Source of the DNA: Bacteroidota bacterium
Lineage (GTDB): Bacteria > Bacteroidota > Bacteroidia > Bacteroidales > FEN-979
Assembly (NCBI GenBank): GCA_026391715.1
Contig: JAPLDO010000206.1
Span: forward strand, 1 to 59,527
Length of the DNA stretch: 59,527 bases
Direction: 5' to 3'
Part shown: piece after piece, positions 1 through 8,841 of the stretch
Numbering within the stretch: position 1 is the stretch's first letter
Layout of the letters: every line of letters starts with the position of its first letter
Notes under the pieces: model-generated
Database searches by the model: none
Seen by the model: only the letters and a program-made list of their open reading frames with translations
Told to the model about the DNA's origin: nothing
Translations under genes and position numbers: made by a program

Positions 1-1
1 A

Positions 2-400
2 GAAATAATCCAATTGCCAAAACTTGAAGATCCTCGTGGAAACCTCTCCTTCATTGAGGAGGAGAGGCATGTCCCGTTCAAAATCAACCGGACTTACTGG
101 ATCTATGATGTTCCCGGCGGACAGGTAAGAGGCGGTCACGCTTTCAGAGAGCAGCAGGAATTTATAGTGGCGCTATCGGGTAGCTTTGAAGTTGAGGTGC
201 ATGACGGCGCTAAATATCAGGTGTTTTCGCTCAACCGCTCTTACTACGGACTTTTCATACCCGCCGGATTATGGCGCGGCATGCAGAATTTCTCCACCAA
301 TTCCCTCGCGCTGGTACTAAGTTCAACTCATTTCGACGAGAATGATTATATCAGGAATTTCGACGACTTTTTAACTTTCAGATTAAATGCCGCGAAGTAG
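2..400 (+). CDS. FdtA-like sugar 3,4-ketoisomerase, 5' end outside window
   Basis: A small cupin enzyme of the FdtA/QdtA (WxcM C-terminal) family, which isomerises dTDP-4-keto-6-deoxyglucose between the 3- and 4-keto forms for dTDP-3-amino sugars of surface polysaccharide. The frame is open to the left edge (codons at 2, 5, 8, 11), so the TTG at 14 is probably not the true start. Family signature EDPRGNLSFIE is followed by YDVPGG and RGGHAF. The usual HAH motif reads HAF here, so one of the two conserved histidines is missing, unlike in the next gene. The 3' end overlaps the next start by 14 bases. Family is sure; activity is less so. Confidence 0.85.
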   Translation, partial: EIIQLPKLEDPRGNLSFIEEERHVPFKINRTYWIYDVPGGQVRGGHAFREQQEFIVALSGSFEVEVHDGAKYQVFSLNRSYYGLFIPAGLWRGMQNFSTNSLALVLSSTHFDENDYIRNFDDFLTFRLNAAK

Positions 401-803
401 CGTTTTCGATTGCGGAATTATTCCGCTGAACAAAATACACAACAGGGCTGGGAATATCACAATTCTGGAAGGTCGGAATAACGTGCCTTTTGACATCAGG
501 CGGGTTTATTACCTGTACGATATCCCCGGCGGCGAATCGCGGGGAGGGCATGCCCATAAAGAGCTGACCCAAATGATAGTTGCGGCAAGCGGCGCATTCA
601 ATGTGCTTTTGAACGATGGAAAGAATCAGAAAATAGTAACATTGAACCGCCCCGATTACGGATTATTGGTAACGCCCTGGATTTGGAGAGAGCTGCTCAA
701 TTTTTCTTCGGGAGCTATCTGTCTGGTTTTAGCCTCGCATAAATATGATGAAAACGACTACATGAGGGATTTGAATGATTTCATTGGATTAACCCATGAT
801 TGA
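387..803 (+). CDS. FdtA-like dTDP-4-keto-6-deoxyglucose 3,4-ketoisomerase
   Basis: Second single-domain cupin of the FdtA/QdtA family, 138 residues, which is the normal length. It carries YDIPGG (about residues 44-49) and the intact RGGHAH motif (about 52-57) with both conserved histidines, then the C-terminal SHKYDENDYMRD block. It should make the 3-keto sugar substrate of an FdtB-type aminotransferase, and one lies at 3169. It starts inside the preceding paralogue and overlaps the next gene (ATG at 796), so translation is probably coupled. The tandem arrangement suggests a heteromer or division of labour, which is inference. Confidence 0.87.
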   Translation: MPRSSVFDCGIIPLNKIHNRAGNITILEGRNNVPFDIRRVYYLYDIPGGESRGGHAHKELTQMIVAASGAFNVLLNDGKNQKIVTLNRPDYGLLVTPWIWRELLNFSSGAICLVLASHKYDENDYMRDLNDFIGLTHD

Positions 804-1731
804 ATTAAAAAGGTACCAATCCGGCGACGCCGCTCTTTGGGATCAGTTTCTTTTATCTTCCCGCGCCGACACTTTTCTGTTCCTCCGAAAATACATGGAT
901 TACCATGCCGACCGGTTTTCAGATCATTCTTTTCTCATTTACCGCAAAGGCAAGCTCCATGGAGTTTTACCGGGAAACAGCTTTGGCTCCACTTTTTTCT
1001 CTCATCAGGGACTGACTTATGGCGGCTTGGTTTTGCCAACGGCGGTAACTGCCACTGAAGTCCTTTATATCTTCAATCTTTTAAATGAGAAATTGTCCGA
1101 AGATGGAATTGAAAAGGTAATTTATAAGCCACTGCCATATATCTATCAAAAATTACCCGCGCAGGAAGACGTCTATGCCCTATTTAAACTGGGAGCCGTA
1201 AAAATAGGTTGCAATTTATCTTCAACTATCTATCAGCGTCAGAAAATTCAATTTACAGAATCAAGAAAAAGCGGGATAAGAAAAAGCAAACAAGCAAACA
1301 TCAGTATTGAAACGAGCGTTGATTTCAAGGAGTTCTGGACGATTCTTGAAAATACCCTTCAAAATCGTCATAAAACAAAACCTGCCCATACCGTTGATGA
1401 AATATCGCTTTTGCAAAAACTTTTTCCCGAAAACATCAGGCTCCACGTTGCAATGCATGGCAGCGAAACTGTTGCAGGTTGTGTGATGTACATCATGGAA
1501 CAGGTTGTGCATGTGCAATACATTTCGGCAAATGAGAAAGGTAAACAAACCGGCGCTCTTGACCTGCTTTTCGATAAACTGATCAACGAAGTATATCTGG
1601 ATTTCCCTGTTTTTGACTTCGGCAGTTCAACTGTAGGGCTGGGTGAATTTTTAAACGAAAGTTTAATTTTTCAAAAGGAAGGATTTGGCGGAAGAGGAAC
1701 GCTTTATGAGATTTATCAGTATAGCCTGTGA
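796..1731 (+). CDS. GNAT/FemAB-like acetyltransferase
   Basis: A 311-residue protein resembling the FemAB-like/GNAT-fold (Acetyltransf_6) proteins common in polysaccharide loci. The N-terminal half has a typical WDQFLLSSRADTFLF opening; the C-terminal half (about 200-300) has the acetyltransferase-like core with HVQYISANEKGK and the FDFGSST block. Substrate is unknown; an N-acyl transfer to a dTDP-amino sugar is plausible from its position between ketoisomerases and aminotransferases. It overlaps the preceding gene by 8 bases, and its TGA overlaps the next GTG start. Confidence 0.75.
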   Translation: MIELKRYQSGDAALWDQFLLSSRADTFLFLRKYMDYHADRFSDHSFLIYRKGKLHGVLPGNSFGSTFFSHQGLTYGGLVLPTAVTATEVLYIFNLLNEKLSEDGIEKVIYKPLPYIYQKLPAQEDVYALFKLGAVKIGCNLSSTIYQRQKIQFTESRKSGIRKSKQANISIETSVDFKEFWTILENTLQNRHKTKPAHTVDEISLLQKLFPENIRLHVAMHGSETVAGCVMYIMEQVVHVQYISANEKGKQTGALDLLFDKLINEVYLDFPVFDFGSSTVGLGEFLNESLIFQKEGFGGRGTLYEIYQYSL

Positions 1732-2672
1732 AAGCAACGGTTGTTAACAGATTTGTACTTAATCCATCCGTCGAATTGTTGCCGGATATAAAAATATGTC
1801 CGTTCGCAAACCACGATTTTATAATGAATCGGTCGCTGCCTGATTCGGATATCATTGATCAGTATTTCCAGAGCAGGTTTTCTCCCAATCGCTTTTTCTA
1901 CACCATAAATGGTCGAGCCGCTATCGGTCTTGCGCTTCATCAGTTGAATTTAAACAGGGAAGATGTGGTCGCCATTCTTACCACTTCCGGAAATTCTTAC
2001 ATCAGTCATTGTGTGACCGACGAAATTGAAAAATTTTGCGGCTGGTCCCGAAAAATTGATAAAAACACCAGAGTTATTCTGGTGAATCACGAATTTGGAT
2101 TTCCTTTCGAAGAAATTGCAGATATGAGGAAATACAATCTTCCCATTATCGAAGATTGCGCCCATTCGTTTTTCTCCACAGATCAACAAGGGTTGATCGG
2201 TAAAGTGGGTGATTTTGTAATCTATAGTTTCCCGAAAATCTTCCCGGTTCAAACAGGCGGGCTTTTGGTGTCAAAGAACAGCATTTCCGCGACTGCCGAA
2301 TATATTTGCGACGACAACATCATCCGGTTAATGAAGAATGTTCTTTCTTATCATATTCAGATGAAAGATGAAATCATTGAAAAACGGATAAACAACCATC
2401 GCTATCTGGAAAAAATACTTCAGCCCTTTGGGGTTGATACTCGTTTTGAACTAAAACCGGGGATTGTTCCCGGTGTTTTTTTATTCAGAAGCGCCATGTC
2501 GGAAAATGACCTTCAAAAACTGAAACTTCATTTTTATTCTCACGGCGTACAGTGCAGTGTTTTCTATGGTGAAGAATCATTTTTCCTACCTGTCCACCAG
2601 GCATTGGACGAGCAGGATTTTTTATACTTCCTTGAAGTAATGAAATCATTCATAAAACAGGCTAACTCATGA
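1728..2672 (+). CDS. DegT/DnrJ/EryC1-like aminotransferase-fold protein
   Basis: A 314-residue protein of the DegT/DnrJ/EryC1/StrS fold, shorter than the usual 360-390 residues. Visible are the NGRAAIGLAL helix that binds the PLP phosphate, the IIEDCAHS block with the Asp that pairs with PLP nitrogen, and SFPKIFPVQTGG with Lys about 170 as the probable PLP lysine. The start is GTG, overlapping the upstream stop (GTGA), and the 3' end overlaps the next gene by 4 bases (ATGA). It is divergent from the FdtB-like enzyme at 3169 and could act on another sugar or have lost transaminase activity. Confidence 0.7.
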   Translation: MKATVVNRFVLNPSVELLPDIKICPFANHDFIMNRSLPDSDIIDQYFQSRFSPNRFFYTINGRAAIGLALHQLNLNREDVVAILTTSGNSYISHCVTDEIEKFCGWSRKIDKNTRVILVNHEFGFPFEEIADMRKYNLPIIEDCAHSFFSTDQQGLIGKVGDFVIYSFPKIFPVQTGGLLVSKNSISATAEYICDDNIIRLMKNVLSYHIQMKDEIIEKRINNHRYLEKILQPFGVDTRFELKPGIVPGVFLFRSAMSENDLQKLKLHFYSHGVQCSVFYGEESFFLPVHQALDEQDFLYFLEVMKSFIKQANS

Positions 2673-3172
2673 AATTTGCTAATATCAACTTAGGGTCAGA
2701 TGTGGAAATTGACCCCTCTTCTTCAATAAATAATGTGATTATTGGCGATCGGGTTAAAATCGCCAAAAGGTGCAGCATTTTTGGCGGGTCTGATAACCCT
2801 CTCGAAATCGGGGCAGGTTCAATTATCGCCATGAACAGCATTATAAACGGTTTCGCCGCCAGGGTGAAAATCGGAAAAAATGTTGGGATAGGGCAAAATG
2901 TAAACATAATGGCGGATTCGGGACCAACAAATTCCCCCCAAATGCAAAAAGTTTTCCCCTTAGTAACAGGACCCATCAACATCGGCAACCATTGTTGGAT
3001 TGGAGCAAGCGCCATTATCATGCCGAATGTGTCTTTGGGCGATTATTGCGTGGTGGCTGCCAATAGTTTTGTAAATAAATCGTTCCCTGAATTTTCAATT
3101 ATTGGTGGAAATCCCGCCAAATTGATCAGATTTTTCACAACCGAAGAGATTGAAAAATTGCAAAGTATATGA
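2669..3172 (+). CDS. Hexapeptide-repeat acyltransferase (FdtC/maltose-acetyltransferase-like)
   Basis: A 167-residue left-handed beta-helix acyltransferase. Imperfect hexapeptide repeats run through most of the chain (for example [48 protein letters not shown]) and end in the classic [11 protein letters not shown] motif. Placed directly before an FdtB-like aminotransferase, it is a candidate N-acetyltransferase for the 3-amino sugar, as FdtC is in dTDP-Fuc3NAc synthesis. It overlaps both neighbours by 4 bases, so it belongs to one tight operon. Sugar specificity cannot be read from the sequence. Confidence 0.8.
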   Translation: MKFANINLGSDVEIDPSSSINNVIIGDRVKIAKRCSIFGGSDNPLEIGAGSIIAMNSIINGFAARVKIGKNVGIGQNVNIMADSGPTNSPQMQKVFPLVTGPINIGNHCWIGASAIIMPNVSLGDYCVVAANSFVNKSFPEFSIIGGNPAKLIRFFTTEEIEKLQSI

Positions 3173-4323
3173 TTAAATTCCTTGACCTCCAAAAAATAAA
3201 CGCTCAGTATGCAATTGAGCTCAGGCAGGCAGCCAATGAAGTAATTGATTCCGGGTGGTTTCTGCAAGGCGAAAGGCTTAGCCGCTTTGAAAACGACCTT
3301 GCCAACTACATTGGCGTAAAACATGCCATCGGCGTTGCCAATGGATTAGACGCCCTGCGCCTGATCCTGAAAGCCTATATCGAAATGGGAGTTATGCAGG
3401 AAGGCGATGAAGTGATCGTCCCGGCTAATACTTACATAGCCAGCATCCTTGCAATTACCGATAACCGGTTGAAACCAGTCCTGGTTGAACCGGATATCAA
3501 TACATATAACCTTGATATTTCATTGGTTCAAAAACATATTACCCCACGAACCCGCGCCATTATGGTGGTACACCTTTACGGACAGATATGCTGGGGCGAA
3601 GAGCTGGAATCGGTGGCACAACGTTACAACCTTAAAATAATCGAGGATAACGCCCAGGCAATAGGAGCGGTTTACCAACCTTCTTACCCGGAACCATCAG
3701 AATCCGATATAAAAAGATCCGGTTCGCTTGGCAATGCAGCCGGATTCAGCTTTTATCCCGGTAAAAATCTTGGCGCCCTCGGCGATTCAGGCGCCGTTAC
3801 TACAAACGATGATGAACTTGCGCATCTGGTTCGGGCTATTGCCAATTATGGCAGTACGAAAAAATATGTAAACGACTACCAGGGACTCAATAGCCGTCTC
3901 GACGAAATACAAGCCGCATTCCTCGGAATCAAACTCAAATATCTTGACGCCGAAAACCAACGTCGAAGAGAAATAGCTCAATATTATTGCGAGAATATCA
4001 GTAATTCGAAAATCCTTCTTCCATATCCTGCAAATCAGAAATCAGAAATCAGAAATCAGAAATCACACGTCTGGCACCTCTTTATCATCCGAACCGCAAA
4101 CCGCGACAAACTCCAGCAATACCTCGCCGAACACGGCGTCCAAACCCTGATCCATTATCCTATCCCCCCGCACAAACAACTTGCTTATAAACACTGGAAT
4201 GGTATAACCCTTCCTGTCACAGAAAAAATCCACGGCTAGGTATTGAGCTTTCCAATCAGTCCTGTAATGGAAAACCATGATATTGAATTTATTGTTGCCA
4301 CAATTAATAATTATCAGGGTTAA
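3169..4323 (+). pseudogene. FdtB-like sugar aminotransferase with premature in-frame TAG
   Basis: PLP-dependent DegT/DnrJ/EryC1/StrS sugar aminotransferase, expected to convert a dTDP-3-keto-6-deoxyhexose to the 3-amino sugar. Visible are [22 protein letters not shown] (PLP Asp about 160) and the PLP lysine in [17 protein letters not shown] (Lys about 199). The ORF stops at TAG 4237-4239 (residue 356), yet the same frame continues with VLSFPISPVM and further family-like C-terminal sequence to TAA at 4321. One GAG-to-TAG change explains it. The lost part is about 27 residues. A heptanucleotide repeat at 4032-4066 encodes an extra [11 protein letters not shown] loop. The shortened protein might retain some function. 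Confidence 0.82.
4032..4066 (+). repeat. Five tandem 7-bp units (AAATCAG) inside the aminotransferase gene
   Basis: Four exact copies of AAATCAG and a fifth with one change lie in coding sequence. Since 7 is not a multiple of 3, the units cycle through all three frames and give a 7-residue protein period (QKSEIRN). Neither strand reading used here contains a stop, so the array is tolerated inside a gene as a hydrophilic loop between two conserved blocks. Confidence 0.9.
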
Positions 4324-4347
4324 CTTTCTTTCCAGTTAATACTATAA

Positions 4348-5838
4348 ATGTCCGACCAACAAGCCTCCTACCGACAGATTATGAAAGCCACTTCAATTTT
4401 CGGGGGCGTTCAGGTTTTTACGATCATCATTTCAATTATACGATCCAAATTTATTGCCGTCTTGCTTGGTCCTGCCGGGATGGGAATAGCTGGTTTACTT
4501 ACTACAACCACGGGTTTAATTGGTGGATTAACGAATTTTGGGTTGGGTACGAGTTCAGTAAGAAATGTGGCAATGGCAAACGGCGCAGGCAATGAAATAC
4601 GGATCGCCATAATACTAACAGTAATCAGGCGCTTGGTTTGGATTACAGGCGCAACAGGCGCTGTGGTTATGCTGACGCTTTCTCCATGGTTAAGCCAGTT
4701 TACGTTTGGGAATCGTGATTATACATGGGCTTTTATTTGGATTTCAGTTACGCTTTTATTTACCCAACTGAGTACCGGACAATTGGTGGTTCTTCAGGGA
4801 ATGCGCAAATTGCAGTATCTTGCCAAAGCAAGTTTAACCGGTAGCAGTTTGGGTTTAATTATTACTGTTCCACTCTATTACAGGTTTGGCATTGATGGAA
4901 TTGTCCCCTCAATAATAATTGCATCTGTAATTTCTGTACTTGTTGCCTGGTATTTTGGAAAAAAGGTTAAAACTGTACCTGTAAAGGTATCCCGGATCAG
5001 GACATTTGCCGAAGGCAAAAATATGCTTACACTGGGGTTTATGATAAGCATGAGTGGGCTGATTTCGTTGGGAGCAACCTATTTGGTAAGCATTTTTATC
5101 CGCAATACCGGCGGAGTTTCACAAGTTGGTTTGTACACAGCCGGATTTACTATCATTAACGGGTATGTAGGTTTGATCTTTACTGCTATGGGAACCGACT
5201 ATTACCCACGCCTTTCGGCAGTTGCCCACAGCAATAAGTTGTGCAAACAAACCATCAACCAGCAGGCAGAAATTTCCTTGCTGATTATGGCGCCCATCAT
5301 TTTGCTATTTATGGTATTTATCCAATGGGTGGTAATCATTCTTTATTCCGATAAATTTATTGCCGTTGATGCAATGATACACTGGGCAGCGCTGGGGATG
5401 CTGTTTAAAGCTGTCAGTTGGGCAATTGCTTTTATTCTATTGGCAAAAGGAGCTTCAAAACTATTCTTTTGGAGTGAGTTGATTGGAAATTTTTATGCGT
5501 TAGGCTTAAATATACTTGGATATCACTTCATGGGTTTAACAGGCTTGGGTATCTCTTTTATGATAGGTTATTTTCTGTATGTTATTCAGGTTTTCATTAT
5601 TGGCAAACTGAAATACCAATTTTCCTTTGACCCTGCTTGTTTCAGAATTTTTACTCTACAATTTTTACTGACAATTTGTTGTTTCATTGTTGTCAAGTAT
5701 TTGGGAAAGCCATATTCCTATATCACCGGGATAGGTTTTTTAGCTATATCAATCTGGTATTCGTATAATGAGTTAGATAAGCGATTAGGATTAAAGGCAA
5801 TTATTACTGGTTTTAAAGAAAGGCGCTTCAGACAATAA
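4348..5838 (+). CDS. Wzx-type polysaccharide flippase (O-antigen translocase)
   Basis: A 496-residue integral membrane protein of the MATE-like polysaccharide exporter superfamily that flips undecaprenyl-linked repeat units across the inner membrane. About 12-14 hydrophobic segments are visible. The N-terminus (QIMKATSIFGGVQVFTIII, then GPAGMGIAGLL) is typical of the WzxE/O-antigen translocase group, as is MGTDYYPRLSAVA in the middle. It follows the aminotransferase by about 25 bases and is read in the same direction as the rest of the locus. Its presence with a Wzy-like polymerase at 6768 points to Wzx/Wzy-dependent assembly. Confidence 0.87.
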   Translation: MSDQQASYRQIMKATSIFGGVQVFTIIISIIRSKFIAVLLGPAGMGIAGLLTTTTGLIGGLTNFGLGTSSVRNVAMANGAGNEIRIAIILTVIRRLVWITGATGAVVMLTLSPWLSQFTFGNRDYTWAFIWISVTLLFTQLSTGQLVVLQGMRKLQYLAKASLTGSSLGLIITVPLYYRFGIDGIVPSIIIASVISVLVAWYFGKKVKTVPVKVSRIRTFAEGKNMLTLGFMISMSGLISLGATYLVSIFIRNTGGVSQVGLYTAGFTIINGYVGLIFTAMGTDYYPRLSAVAHSNKLCKQTINQQAEISLLIMAPIILLFMVFIQWVVIILYSDKFIAVDAMIHWAALGMLFKAVSWAIAFILLAKGASKLFFWSELIGNFYALGLNILGYHFMGLTGLGISFMIGYFLYVIQVFIIGKLKYQFSFDPACFRIFTLQFLLTICCFIVVKYLGKPYSYITGIGFLAISIWYSYNELDKRLGLKAIITGFKERRFRQ

Positions 5839-5840
5839 CT

Positions 5841-6660
5841 ATGGAGATTGCAAAAAAAAGTGAACAACCGTTGGTTTCAACAATTGTTCCATGTTATAAT
5901 TGATGATGGTTCAAAAGACAATTGTCCGCAAATTCTGAAAGAGTTGCAGGCGAAGTATGGATTTAAGCTGGTTTTTCAGGAAAATCATGGAATTGCTTAT
6001 ACCTTGAATAGGGGAATACTGGAATATTCTCATGGAAAATATTTTTCGGGTTGTTCATCAGATGATTATTGGTTGCCTGATAAAATCGAAAAACAGGTTG
6101 AATTCATGGAATCAAATCGTTTTTACCCTATGTGTTTTGGCAAAACCTACTATGTTGATGAAAATTCTGCCATCGTTAAAAAAATGGATGCCAACAATCG
6201 CCTTTTAAAAGGAGGATGGCTTTTTGACGATATTTTTCTTTTCAAACTGCATCCACCTGTAAATTATATGCTGAGAACAGATATTTATAAAGAAGTCGGG
6301 TTGTATAAGGAAGGAGTTTTCGCCGAAGATTATTATATGAATCTGCAAATTGCAGGAAAATACAGCATTGGCTTTTTAGATGACTATCTGGGCTTTTTTC
6401 GCTATATAGATACCGCCGTCAAAATTGAGCGGTTCGACCGCGACGCCGATTCTCATTTGATGGTTATTGAAGGCTATAAGACACACAAGCTGTACAAAAA
6501 GGCAAAAACATTGGTCTATCTGCGAAAATTTGACTTGTTCTCCGGTTTTACCCTGCATAAGAAAAAAGCATTTTTAAACCTGTTCAAGTCAATTCGACTA
6601 TGGCACAACAGAAGGTTTTTTGTTGCATGTATCAAATTTTTGTTCTATTGGAAAGCGTAG
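5841..6660 (+). pseudogene. Family 2 glycosyltransferase broken by internal deletion/frameshift
   Basis: The ATG at 5841 opens a typical GT2 N-terminus (QPLVSTIVPCYN) that stops after 20 codons. Family sequence resumes in the +1 frame with VIIDDGSKDN and continues to 6660 (DDYW..., FAEDYYMNLQIAG). The roughly 20-25 residues that normally separate the PCYN and DDGS motifs are missing. The bases encoding CYN and VIID overlap at GTTATAAT, as expected after deletion between two copies of a short repeat. The ORF starting with TTG at 5848 is therefore not a natural start. The nucleotide-binding region is damaged, so the product is probably inactive unless this is an assembly error. Confidence 0.78.
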
Positions 6661-6767
6661 TATCGAAGAATGGCATCTGTCAAAGGAGGAAGGATTCCCT
6701 TCAATATGCTCATCATTTTCAAAAGTCATCATTGTTCAACTCTTGAATAATCTTTCAGTCAATTATA

Positions 6768-8048
6768 ATGCTTTCTGACATTCTTAAAAAAGTTGTATTT
6801 TTATTTCTATTGTTCATATACATTTATGGACCCCCATTTGCATTTTTTTCATTTTCATCAGACAAACTGGTTCACCTGCTGTTTTTCTTTTCTCTCTTTT
6901 TCTATCCTGATAAATATGCCAGGTTATTCAAATATCCAATTTTCAGTCTTACCGTAGTAGTTCAGATTATCGTCTCCGTTTATACTTTAATCCTCTATCT
7001 GTTCACTCCAACTGAATATAATTACATATTGCACAATTTGCTGTTACTTACCGAGGTTCTGGTTAGTTCCATGTTTTTTGTTGTTCTGTACCTTGAATGG
7101 TTCCAAAAACAAGATGCCGACACATACAATTTTTTACTTTACAGCATTATCATAATCACAGTAGTTCAAAGTTTGATTTCCATAGTTGGTTTTGTAAACC
7201 CGAAGCTGAACATCTATATAAACAACGTTGTGCTATTTTATCAGAAAACCTACAATTTTGGCATAAATTACCGCGGATTCGGCATGTCCGACGATTACTT
7301 TTTTACTATGCCTGTTGTACAGGGAATTGGAATTGTGTGTTGTCTCTATTTCGCCTTTCAGGAAAAATATTTTTATCTCCTGTTTGTACCATTTCTTTTA
7401 TTATCTATTTCTTTTAATGCGCGAATTGGATTCACGCCGGTTGTGATTTTCGTTCTTTTGTCAGTAATTTTTTTCTTTAAGAAAAGTGAAATAAAAATCA
7501 GGGCAATACTGGCATTTATTGTATTGATCGGACTCTTCATCATCTATTTTAATCCTGACGTTCTATGGAAAAGCAAACTGGAAAAAGGCGTTTCCTTCGG
7601 TTATAGCTTCTTTGACGTGACCGCAAAATTCCTTTTTTCAAACAGGAATGATGAAACGGCGAACTACTCTGTGCTTCGCGAAATGGTATTTTTACCGGAC
7701 AATAATCAGATTTTGTTCGGGTCCGGGGAAAGTATCTTTTACAGCAACAATAAAAATTCGGATGTCGGCTATATCAACCAGATATTTTATGGCGGTATTA
7801 CATATCTGATTCTGCAATTTTCGGTTTTGTTTATTGCCTTTTATCAAACTTTTAAATCATTGAAATTCAATTTTGAAAATCTGAAAATAAAAGTTTTTAT
7901 CGTTGTTGCTTTTCTTACTTTTCTGATATGCAACATCAAAGGATATTTCTTTCTCGTCAAACCTGGGCTGCGACTGGTTTTTCTGATCTTCTTTATTGTT
8001 TATTACACATCGGTTAATATGAAAAACTACAATGACAGAAAGGTCTGA
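6768..8048 (+). CDS. Wzy-like O-antigen/polysaccharide polymerase
   Basis: A 426-residue protein with 10-12 predicted membrane segments and a large polar loop (about residues 270-330) that includes the GSGESIF motif; this topology is that of O-antigen polymerase/ligase (Wzy/WaaL-like) proteins, which vary widely in sequence. It lies between a flippase and glycosyltransferases, which supports a polymerase role in joining repeat units in the periplasm. It overlaps the next gene by 17 bases. The 107 bases before it hold no gene. Specific linkage is unknown, and a ligase is the main alternative. Confidence 0.7.
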   Translation: MLSDILKKVVFLFLLFIYIYGPPFAFFSFSSDKLVHLLFFFSLFFYPDKYARLFKYPIFSLTVVVQIIVSVYTLILYLFTPTEYNYILHNLLLLTEVLVSSMFFVVLYLEWFQKQDADTYNFLLYSIIIITVVQSLISIVGFVNPKLNIYINNVVLFYQKTYNFGINYRGFGMSDDYFFTMPVVQGIGIVCCLYFAFQEKYFYLLFVPFLLLSISFNARIGFTPVVIFVLLSVIFFFKKSEIKIRAILAFIVLIGLFIIYFNPDVLWKSKLEKGVSFGYSFFDVTAKFLFSNRNDETANYSVLREMVFLPDNNQILFGSGESIFYSNNKNSDVGYINQIFYGGITYLILQFSVLFIAFYQTFKSLKFNFENLKIKVFIVVAFLTFLICNIKGYFFLVKPGLRLVFLIFFIVYYTSVNMKNYNDRKV

Positions 8049-8841
8049 GAAACCATTCTTCTCGATTATCACGGTCACATTGAATCCGGGAACTCAGTTG
8101 ACTGATACCGTCCTATCTGTATTAAATCAATCTTTTCAGGATTTTGAAATTATTATCAAGGATGGCGGATCTTCCGATAACTCCTTAAATTCGTTGCCAT
8201 CCGACGTCAGAATTAAAACAATTACAAACTCCGACGATGGCATTTACGACGCCATGAACCAGGCGGTGAAACACGCCTCGGGCGATTATATCCTTTTTCT
8301 AAATGCCGGCGATTCCTTTATCTCCGGCGATGTGCTGCTGAAAATCGCTTCGCTTACCGGAGAGAAAAAACCCGCGCTCATCTACTCCGATTATCTGAAA
8401 GGATCAAATAAATCTCTTATCCGAAGCCCTGAAAAACTGACCTCGTCGTACCTGATGCGCACCATGATTTGCCATCAGGTTTGTTACTTTAAGAAAAGCT
8501 GTTTCGATAGTTTCGGCGGGATTAATCTGAGATATAAAGTTGCCGCCGATTATGAGTTTCTTATCAGAATTATTGTGAAATTTAAACAAGATTCACTCTA
8601 TTATCCCTACCCAACCATCAACTATCGCGGCGGCGGTTATTCTATTAAAAACATGAATCAATCGCTTGAAGAGGTGAAAATGATCCGACGGCAATACTTT
8701 TCACCAATCCGGCTTTTTTTCTTTTATGCCTGGTATCTGCTGACTTTCCCGAAACAGCGTCAATACGTCATCGAAAAATACAATCTTGATTTTTACTATA
8801 AAATTTCCAATTTTATTAAATCAGGGGGAAAAAGCAGATGA
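8032..8841 (+). CDS. Family 2 glycosyltransferase (WcaE-like)
   Basis: A 269-residue GT-A fold transferase. It begins FFSIITVTLNPG, followed by SVLNQSFQDFEIIIKDGGSSD, then DDGIYDAMNQAVKHASGDYILFLNAGD, which is the nucleotide-sugar and metal-binding region of GT2 enzymes related to WcaE. AADYEFLIRI is the likely acceptor-side motif. It acts at the cytoplasmic face, adding one sugar to a lipid-linked repeat unit. It overlaps the genes on both sides (17 and 4 bases). The gene downstream is a paralogue of the same subgroup. Confidence 0.87.
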   Translation: MTERSEKPFFSIITVTLNPGTQLTDTVLSVLNQSFQDFEIIIKDGGSSDNSLNSLPSDVRIKTITNSDDGIYDAMNQAVKHASGDYILFLNAGDSFISGDVLLKIASLTGEKKPALIYSDYLKGSNKSLIRSPEKLTSSYLMRTMICHQVCYFKKSCFDSFGGINLRYKVAADYEFLIRIIVKFKQDSLYYPYPTINYRGGGYSIKNMNQSLEEVKMIRRQYFSPIRLFFFYAWYLLTFPKQRQYVIEKYNLDFYYKISNFIKSGGKSR

